Positions 7,694-11,289 of a stretch of DNA of 11,289 bases are shown piece after piece. The stretch covers positions 1 through 11,289 of the forward strand of contig JBIKVN010000097.1 in NCBI GenBank assembly GCA_044356865.1, read 5' to 3'. This DNA comes from JBEIUL01 sp044356865 (GTDB lineage Bacteria > Planctomycetota > Phycisphaerae > Phycisphaerales > SM1A02). The notes beneath the pieces were generated by a model. The model was not told the origin of the DNA, made no database searches, and saw nothing but the letters and a program-made list of their open reading frames with translations. A program made the translations under genes and the position numbers. The first letter of the stretch is position 1. The number at the start of each line of letters is the position of its first letter.

Positions 7694-7722
7694 CCGCTCG
7701 CGTCCAGGGACGGCGCGAGCGG
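7694..7722. terminator. GC hairpin in convergent gap (first)
   Basis: A 9-bp perfect stem (CCGCTCGCG / CGCGAGCGG) with an 11-base loop, beginning 10 bases after the PEP-CTERM-like gene stop. It has no T-tract; it may end or protect that transcript. Confidence 0.4.
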
Positions 7723-7739
7723 CACGGACGCGCCGGTGT

Positions 7740-7772
7740 CCCGCGGAGACGAGGGTTGGCTGTCTCCGCGGG
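7740..7772. terminator. GC hairpin in convergent gap (second), possibly bidirectional
   Basis: An 11-bp perfect stem (CCCGCGGAGAC / GTCTCCGCGGG) with an 11-base loop, midway between two convergent genes and 28 bases beyond the reductase stop. Symmetric, so it could act on both transcripts. No T-tract on either strand. Confidence 0.45.
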
Positions 7773-7800
7773 CGCCGGCCGTCCGGACCGGAAGCCTCGG

Positions 7801-8430
7801 TCAACCGCGCAAGGCGGCGGTGACACGGGCGAAGTCGGTCACCAGGTCGTCGATCCGACGGGCGATCTCGGGAGACGGCTGCCCGTCGGTGAAGTCCTCG
7901 GGCGTGGCGTAGACGTAGCGGGGAAGGAGGTGCGTCCGGAAGTCGAGCATCAGACCGTTCGCCAGCGGCAGCACCGCCATGTGCGACGAGCGTCCGCCCG
8001 CCGCGACCAGGAAACCGGCCACCTTGCCGACCCAGGCCTTGCCGGCGTGTTCGATCGCGCCCTTGGCACTCGCCGACGGCAGGTAGTTGTAGATCCCGAG
8101 CGCAAGCAGGATGCCGTCGGCTCGGGCCACCTCCTCGTGCAGGCGACGGGCGCCGTCCGGCACCGTCGTGGGATTGCCGTCGCAGGTGGGAAGGGAAAGC
8201 TCCCGGAGATCGAGCGACCGCACGACGAGGCCTTTCGGCACCGGAAGATGGGCGAGTTCCGGGGCCCCGGTATGCCCTTGGCCAACGCCTTCCCGCGCGG
8301 GTGACGTCGCCCTCGGGCGTGGCGGCGGCGGGGTCACGGACATCGCGCCGAGACGGTCGTGGGCGATCCGGGCGAGGGCGCGGCTCCGGCTCGCGGGATT
8401 CAGGCTGGTGCTGATGATGAGGAGGTTCAT
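7801..8430 (-). CDS. NADPH-dependent FMN reductase-family flavoprotein
   Basis: 209 residues with a flavodoxin-like fold. Strand 1 MNLLIISTSLNP leads into the FMN-phosphate loop (STSLNPASRSR, residues 7-17). The region ILLALGIYNYLPSASAKGAIEH (about 107-128) is the second flavin-contacting loop and following helix of the FMN_red family, and KVAGFLVAAGG (136-146) is the next strand with its Gly turn. Such enzymes reduce FMN, quinones, azo dyes or metals with NAD(P)H; the substrate cannot be told. The start is fixed by homology at strand 1, although the frame stays open upstream and no Shine-Dalgarno sequence is visible. Residues about 31-66 form a Pro-rich low-complexity insertion between helix 1 and strand 2 that is longer than usual. 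It stands alone, convergent with the PEP-CTERM-like gene and divergent from the methyltransferase. Confidence 0.82.
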   Translation of the reverse strand: MNLLIISTSLNPASRSRALARIAHDRLGAMSVTPPPPRPRATSPAREGVGQGHTGAPELAHLPVPKGLVVRSLDLRELSLPTCDGNPTTVPDGARRLHEEVARADGILLALGIYNYLPSASAKGAIEHAGKAWVGKVAGFLVAAGGRSSHMAVLPLANGLMLDFRTHLLPRYVYATPEDFTDGQPSPEIARRIDDLVTDFARVTAALRG

Positions 8431-8467
8431 GACGAGATCGACCCAAAGGCCCAAAGGAAGGATGGGC

Positions 8468-8487
8468 AAAAACCGCCTTGTCGGCGG
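8468..8487 (-). terminator. Small intrinsic-terminator-like hairpin in reductase leader
   Basis: Read on the - strand: a 5-bp stem CCGCC/GGCGG with loop GACAA, followed directly by five T. It lies 37-57 bases before the reductase ATG, so it would act inside its leader as an attenuator if the promoter is farther up (a TACGAT box at 8506-8511 is possible). The stem is short. Confidence 0.3.
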
Positions 8488-8567
8488 GAAAGCCGCGATG
8501 GATGCATCGTAGAGGCAGGACCTACGGCCCGTGGAAGCGAAGCCGCGAGCGGGGAGCCGGCACACCT

Positions 8568-8604
8568 GTCCGGAAGCGATGATCCGGGTTCAACGCTTCC
8601 GGAC
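8568..8604. repeat. 11-bp inverted repeat, possible operator or hairpin
   Basis: GTCCGGAAGCG and CGCTTCCGGAC are perfect complements separated by 15 bases. The site lies between the divergent genes, about 60 bases upstream of the methyltransferase -35 candidate. It could be a regulator-binding site or an RNA hairpin; nothing in the sequence decides. Confidence 0.4.
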
Positions 8605-8663
8605 CGACCCGCCCGGCTTCGAACCGTCGGGTTCGTTTCATCTCACGCTCCCCGGGCACCAAG

Positions 8664-8693
8664 TTGCGGCCCACGCGTGTCGCACCCTAGCAT
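8664..8693 (+). promoter_or_regulatory. Candidate sigma-70-type promoter of methyltransferase gene
   Basis: TTGCGG at 8664-8669 and TAGCAT at 8688-8693 with an 18-base spacer. Transcription would start near 8700, leaving a leader of about 95 bases before the ATG at 8795. Confidence 0.45.
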
Positions 8694-8794
8694 CGTCGCC
8701 TCCTCGGGACCGGCCCGAGGGGAACCCTTCGCGCGAGCCCCGCCGCCACCGGAACGGGGCTCGGTTCCCGGATGCAGGCTTGAGGACACGATCC

Positions 8795-9457
8795 ATGTCG
8801 AACGGCAACAAGCGTGGGACATCGTGGTCCGACCGGCTTGCGTTTCTCCAGCAGTTCCTCCGTCACCCGCGGCAGGTCGCCTCGATCGTGCCGAGCACCC
8901 GCTTCCTCGAACGGCGGATCGCCCGCTGCGTCCGCGGACGGTCGGGCGTGATCGTCGAGCTCGGTCCGGGGACGGGCGGAGTCACGCGGGCCCTTCTCGA
9001 AAGCGTTTCCGCGAGTGCCCGGCTCATCGCCGTCGAACTCAACCCGACCCTCGCCGCCCGAGTCGGGCGGATCGACGATCCGCGGCTGGTCGTCCATTGC
9101 GGCAGCGCCGAGGACCTTCCGGCCATCCTTCGCGACCACGGCTGCGACCGCGCGTCGGCCATCGTGAGCGGACTGCCGTTCTCGACCATCGGCCGTCGCC
9201 ACGGCCGGCGGATCCTCGAGGCGGTCGAGCGTTCGCTCGAGCCCGACGGCGAGTTCGTCGCGTACCACGTCCGCGGCACGCTCGAGCGGCTGGCCGGATC
9301 GCGGTTCGAGACGATCGACTCCGCCACCGAGTGGCTGAGCGTTCCCCCGATGCGAATCTACCGCTGGCGCCGGGCGGCCAGGCGGGCGATGCGGGGTGAG
9401 TTGCCCGCTGTCTCGCGTCGGGCTGCCGCGAAGTTGCGGGAGTCGCCGGTCACTTGA
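8795..9457 (+). CDS. SAM-dependent methyltransferase, PmtA-like (phospholipid N-methyltransferase family)
   Basis: 220 residues, soluble, class I methyltransferase fold. The N-terminus FLQQFLRHPRQVASIVPSTRFL (residues 17-38) is the signature opening of the PmtA-type phosphatidylethanolamine N-methyltransferase group and its relatives. Motif I is VELGPGTGGVTRALL (54-68), the acidic residue ending strand 2 is Glu81 in IAVELNP, and SGLPFS (125-130) replaces the NLPY/NPPY of the related rRNA dimethylases at motif IV. Family members add methyl groups to phosphatidylethanolamine at the membrane face; substrate assignment here rests on family resemblance only. ATG 8795 is chosen because TGAGGA at 8781-8786 sits 8 bases upstream and the protein-like sequence begins there, although the frame is open from farther left. 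The last 8 bases overlap the converging HTH gene. Confidence 0.82.
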   Translation: MSNGNKRGTSWSDRLAFLQQFLRHPRQVASIVPSTRFLERRIARCVRGRSGVIVELGPGTGGVTRALLESVSASARLIAVELNPTLAARVGRIDDPRLVVHCGSAEDLPAILRDHGCDRASAIVSGLPFSTIGRRHGRRILEAVERSLEPDGEFVAYHVRGTLERLAGSRFETIDSATEWLSVPPMRIYRWRRAARRAMRGELPAVSRRAAAKLRESPVT

Positions 9458-10038
9458 GCCGCATGGTCGGGCCAGGATCTTCATCGCCAAAGACCGAGTG
9501 CACCTCGTAGGAAGTGCCGTCGGGCCGCAGGTAGGTGGCGTGCTCCCGCGACCAGCGGACGCGACGGACGCACATCGGCATCTCCGCGGCGGCCCACGCC
9601 AGGATCCCTTCGCGCCCGAGCCCCTCCGGCGGCCGACCGCTGCATCCAGAAGCCCGGCACCAGACGGACCGACATCTCGACCGGCACGGCTTCGGCAGTC
9701 CATGACTCCCACTCGGACCGCATCGCGGCCAAGTCAAGCCCGCTGATCGCGCGGACCGTCTCGTCGTCGATCCCGAGCGCCGCGTCGACCTTCACGATCG
9801 TCCGCAAGTACGGCTTGCCGTAGAGCTCGAGCGCCCGGATCGAGTTCCCGTCGTTCGACCTCGCCGGAGAGACGCCGGCGAACACCGCGAACTCGCCCGG
9901 CCGCATGCCAAGCGCGATGCGCCTCGCCTCGAAGTGCCGCCCGAGAGCCTTGAAGTCAATCTCCTCGCCGAAGTCTCGCCGTTCCGTGGACGTGCCGTCG
10001 CTCCTTCCCTTGGCGTGGCGGCGACGTCGCGCGGACAC
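9450..10038 (-). pseudogene. Helix-turn-helix protein gene broken by one frameshift
   Basis: Two overlapping reading frames on this strand make one plausible protein. The first (GTG 10038) gives DFKALGRHFEARRIALGMRP, an XRE-like helix-turn-helix region (about residues 28-95, ending AALGIDDETVRAI), then VPVEMSVRLVPGFWMQR. There the sense is lost. Skipping one base at about 9636 moves to the second frame, which continues RPPEGLGREGILAWAAAEM and ends in YLRPDGTSYEVHSVFG. The joined product is about 195 residues. Without the shift the first frame runs on as Arg/Gly-rich noise to 9481. It may be a real mutation, a sequencing error, or less likely a programmed +1 shift. It lies 85 bases after pdxA in the same direction. 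The GTG start is uncertain (GGAG only 1 base away). DNA-binding role is inferred from the HTH resemblance. Confidence 0.65.
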
Positions 10039-10106
10039 GCTCCGCGCCCAACCGTCACCGGCCGTTCACTCGGGCATGGAGTCGGAGGTGCCGCGGCCGG
10101 AAGTCC

Positions 10107-10123
10107 GGCGAAATCGCTTCGCC
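10107..10123 (-). terminator. Short hairpin directly after pdxA stop
   Basis: Stem GGCGAA/TTCGCC (6 bp) with a 5-base loop abuts the pdxA stop codon. There is no T-tract, so termination is uncertain. Confidence 0.25.
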
Positions 10124-11152
10124 TCAGACCTCGGTCGGCCGGCCGCAACCGGTCGCCAGCCGGATCGCCAGCTCGATCGCGGCCCGCATCGAACCCTCGT
10201 TCGCGACGCCCTTGCCGGCGATGTCGAAGGCCGTCCCGTGATCCGGACTGGTTCGGACGATCGGCAGCCCAACGGTCACGTTCACCGCGGAATCCCAGCC
10301 GAGCAGCTTCACCGGAATCAGTCCCTGGTCGTGGTACATCGCGACCACGAGGTCGTACTTGCCCTCGGCCGCCGTGATGAAGACCGTGTCGCCGGGGAAC
10401 GGCCCCCGGGCGTCGATTCCCAGCCGCTTCGCCGCCTCGATCGCCGGGCCGATCACGCGGATCTCCTCGTCGCCGAAGAGTCCGCCCTCGCCCGCGTGCG
10501 GGTTCAGGCCCGCCACCGCGATCACCGGCCGCGCGACCCCCAGGCTCCGGCACAGCTCATGCCCGAGCTCGATCGGGTCGAACACCCGCCCGATGGTCAG
10601 CACGTTCCGGACCTCCATGAGCGGAAGGTGCGCCGTCGCCAGCGCCACCCGCAGCTTCGGCGAGACGAACATCATCGCGTGCCGCTTGGCCCGGGTCCGC
10701 GCCGCCAGCAGTTCGGTATGTCCCGGCCATCGGAAGTTCGCGAGGGCCCACGACTCCTTCGAGATCGGCCCGGTCACGATGGCATCGATCCGCCGCGGAT
10801 CGCCCGCCGGACGCATCGCGTCGGTGATGGCATCCTCGATGAACTGCTTGCTGGCAAGGCCACCGGATCGCGTCGGTCCGGGCACGCCGGGAGCGAGGTC
10901 GCTCTCGCCGTAGTCCAGCACCGTCACGTCGCCGAAGAGGGGTAGGTTCGCCCGGTCGCTCTCGGCCGCCACGCGGAACCATGCCGGATGCCGACCCGCA
11001 CGATCGGCGGCCAGCGTCAACCGCGCGTTCTGCCCATACACCACGAACCGCGCCCGGCCCCGCAACCCAGCATCGTCGAGCGCCTTCACGATCACCTCCG
11101 GACCGATCCCGAGGGGATCGCCCATGGTGACGCCGATGACGGGAAGGGCCAT
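10124..11152 (-). CDS. pdxA: 4-hydroxythreonine-4-phosphate dehydrogenase PdxA
   Basis: 342 residues, full length for the family. PdxA oxidises 4-phosphohydroxy-L-threonine with NAD; the product loses CO2 and is joined by PdxJ to deoxyxylulose phosphate in pyridoxal 5'-phosphate synthesis. Motifs in order: GVTMGDPLGIGPE (7-19), VTGPISK (126-132), GHTE (144-147), AHLPL (174-178), GLNPHAGEGG (215-224), GPFPGDTVF (250-258), AMYHDQGLIPVK (271-282), and RTSPDHGTAFDIAGKG (300-315). His175, His219 and His274 match the three metal ligands of the E. coli enzyme. No key residue is missing. ATG 11152 follows a TAGACT box by only 6 bases, so the mRNA may be leaderless. Upstream on the same strand is an L,D-transpeptidase gene; downstream is the broken HTH gene. 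PdxJ is not in the window. Some PdxA-like paralogs act in catabolic pathways, but nothing here suggests that. Confidence 0.96.
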   Translation of the reverse strand: MALPVIGVTMGDPLGIGPEVIVKALDDAGLRGRARFVVYGQNARLTLAADRAGRHPAWFRVAAESDRANLPLFGDVTVLDYGESDLAPGVPGPTRSGGLASKQFIEDAITDAMRPAGDPRRIDAIVTGPISKESWALANFRWPGHTELLAARTRAKRHAMMFVSPKLRVALATAHLPLMEVRNVLTIGRVFDPIELGHELCRSLGVARPVIAVAGLNPHAGEGGLFGDEEIRVIGPAIEAAKRLGIDARGPFPGDTVFITAAEGKYDLVVAMYHDQGLIPVKLLGWDSAVNVTVGLPIVRTSPDHGTAFDIAGKGVANEGSMRAAIELAIRLATGCGRPTEV

Positions 11153-11158
11153 GGCCTC

Positions 11159-11164
11159 AGTCTA
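11159..11164 (-). promoter_or_regulatory. Candidate -10 box of pdxA
   Basis: TAGACT on the - strand ends 6 bases before the pdxA ATG, so a start of transcription 7 bases downstream would fall on the A of ATG. No convincing -35 box is visible at the usual distance. Confidence 0.4.
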
Positions 11165-11183
11165 GATCACCGCGGCCGCCCGT

Positions 11184-11204
11184 TCCGGCCGTCTCACGGC
11201 CGGA
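11184..11204. terminator. Hairpin overlapping the end of the L,D-transpeptidase gene
   Basis: A 9-bp perfect stem (TCCGGCCGT / ACGGCCGGA) with a 3-base loop. The loop and one arm contain the transpeptidase stop codon (11194-11196). It separates that gene from pdxA. No T-tract, so the terminator role is tentative. Confidence 0.35.
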
Positions 11205-11289
11205 TGAGGATCGTGCTCTCGGGCTCGGTCAGGGTCGCGTACACGATCGCGACGTCGTCGTTCAGGAGCCGCACGCAACCGAGCGAGCG
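11194..11289 (-). CDS. L,D-transpeptidase (YkuD domain), C-terminal fragment
   Basis: The last 31 residues of a gene that runs off the right edge. The fragment opens RSLGCVRLLNDDVAIVYATL, which matches the end of the YkuD catalytic motif (S-x-G-C-[IV]-R) with the active-site Cys at the fifth visible residue, and ends STILIRP before TGA. YkuD enzymes form 3-3 cross-links in peptidoglycan or attach proteins to it, outside the cytoplasmic membrane. The catalytic His and the N-terminal region lie outside the window, so length, signal peptide and accessory domains (such as LysM) cannot be judged. The fragment is short, but the motif context is specific. Confidence 0.75.
   Translation of the reverse strand, partial: RSLGCVRLLNDDVAIVYATLTEPESTILIRP

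Larger units (their letters stand above)
8431..8794. other. Divergent intergenic region (364 bases)
   Basis: It separates the reductase (leftward) from the methyltransferase (rightward). It holds a small hairpin with T-tract on the - strand (8468-8487), an 11-bp inverted repeat (8568-8604), a 6-bp hairpin with tetraloop (CGAACC GTCG GGTTCG, 8620-8635), and a promoter candidate for the methyltransferase (8664-8693). The open frame through it on the + strand shows no protein-like pattern and is not called. Confidence 0.6.

Noticed and set aside
8431..8565. N-terminal extension of the FMN reductase-like protein on the - strand
   Set aside because: The flavodoxin fold starts directly at MNLLIISTS; the upstream part contains the hairpin with T-tract and has no homology pattern.
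8531..8794. N-terminal extension of the methyltransferase in the same frame
   Set aside because: The extension is Pro/Arg-rich without fold pattern, while ATG 8795 has a good ribosome binding site and the family motif begins soon after.
8111..9399. Open + frames across the reductase gene, the gap and the methyltransferase
   Set aside because: Out-of-frame reading of GC-rich codons; low-complexity products.
9792..10553. 253-codon frame on the - strand spanning the end of pdxA and the HTH gene
   Set aside because: It is an out-of-frame shadow of both genes; pdxA has all its motifs in the other frame.
1..11289. CRISPR array, insertion sequence, tRNA or attachment site
   Set aside because: No regularly spaced repeats, transposase-like product, cloverleaf-like sequence or flanking direct repeats were noticed on either strand.

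Overview
The window is very GC-rich and densely coded, and it looks chromosomal. A bacterium of the Planctomycetota, probably the Phycisphaerae side, fits best. Two things point that way: a secreted protein ending in a PEP-CTERM-like tail of the V-P-G-P-G-A / hydrophobic / poly-Arg type, and a MutL-KOW-membrane gene set of a kind I recall from Planctomycetes and Chloroflexi. This assignment is inference; there is no rRNA or other phylogenetic marker here.

Bases 1-6838 (+ strand) form one compact run of six genes with gaps of 10 bases or less or a 4-base overlap, so it is almost certainly an operon whose start lies left of the window. It opens with the 3' part of a MutL/GlmL-family actin-like ATPase. 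Next comes a protein with barrel-sandwich-like segments and a C-terminal KOW domain. Four membrane proteins follow: a signal peptide/FN3/TM protein with a DUF6754-like domain, a six-TM protein, a two-TM protein with a large soluble domain, and a seven-TM protein. No glutamate mutase subunit is present in the window, so MutL appears tied to a membrane assembly of unknown function. This is the best candidate for an undescribed system here.

Bases 6839-7684 hold a probable promoter with an A-tract, a leader with a strong hairpin, and a PEP-CTERM-like secreted beta-sandwich protein. Bases 7685-7800 are a convergent gap with two GC-rich hairpins. Bases 7801-8430 (- strand) encode a flavodoxin-fold NADPH-dependent FMN reductase-type protein. 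Bases 8431-8794 are a divergent regulatory gap. Bases 8795-9457 (+) encode a PmtA-like SAM-dependent methyltransferase.

The right end reads on the - strand. It holds the last 31 codons of an L,D-transpeptidase (YkuD domain) at the window edge, then pdxA (pyridoxal phosphate synthesis; likely leaderless), then a helix-turn-helix protein gene broken by a single frameshift at about base 9636. That last gene overlaps the end of the methyltransferase gene tail to tail.

No tRNA, rRNA, insertion sequence, CRISPR array or phage gene was seen.
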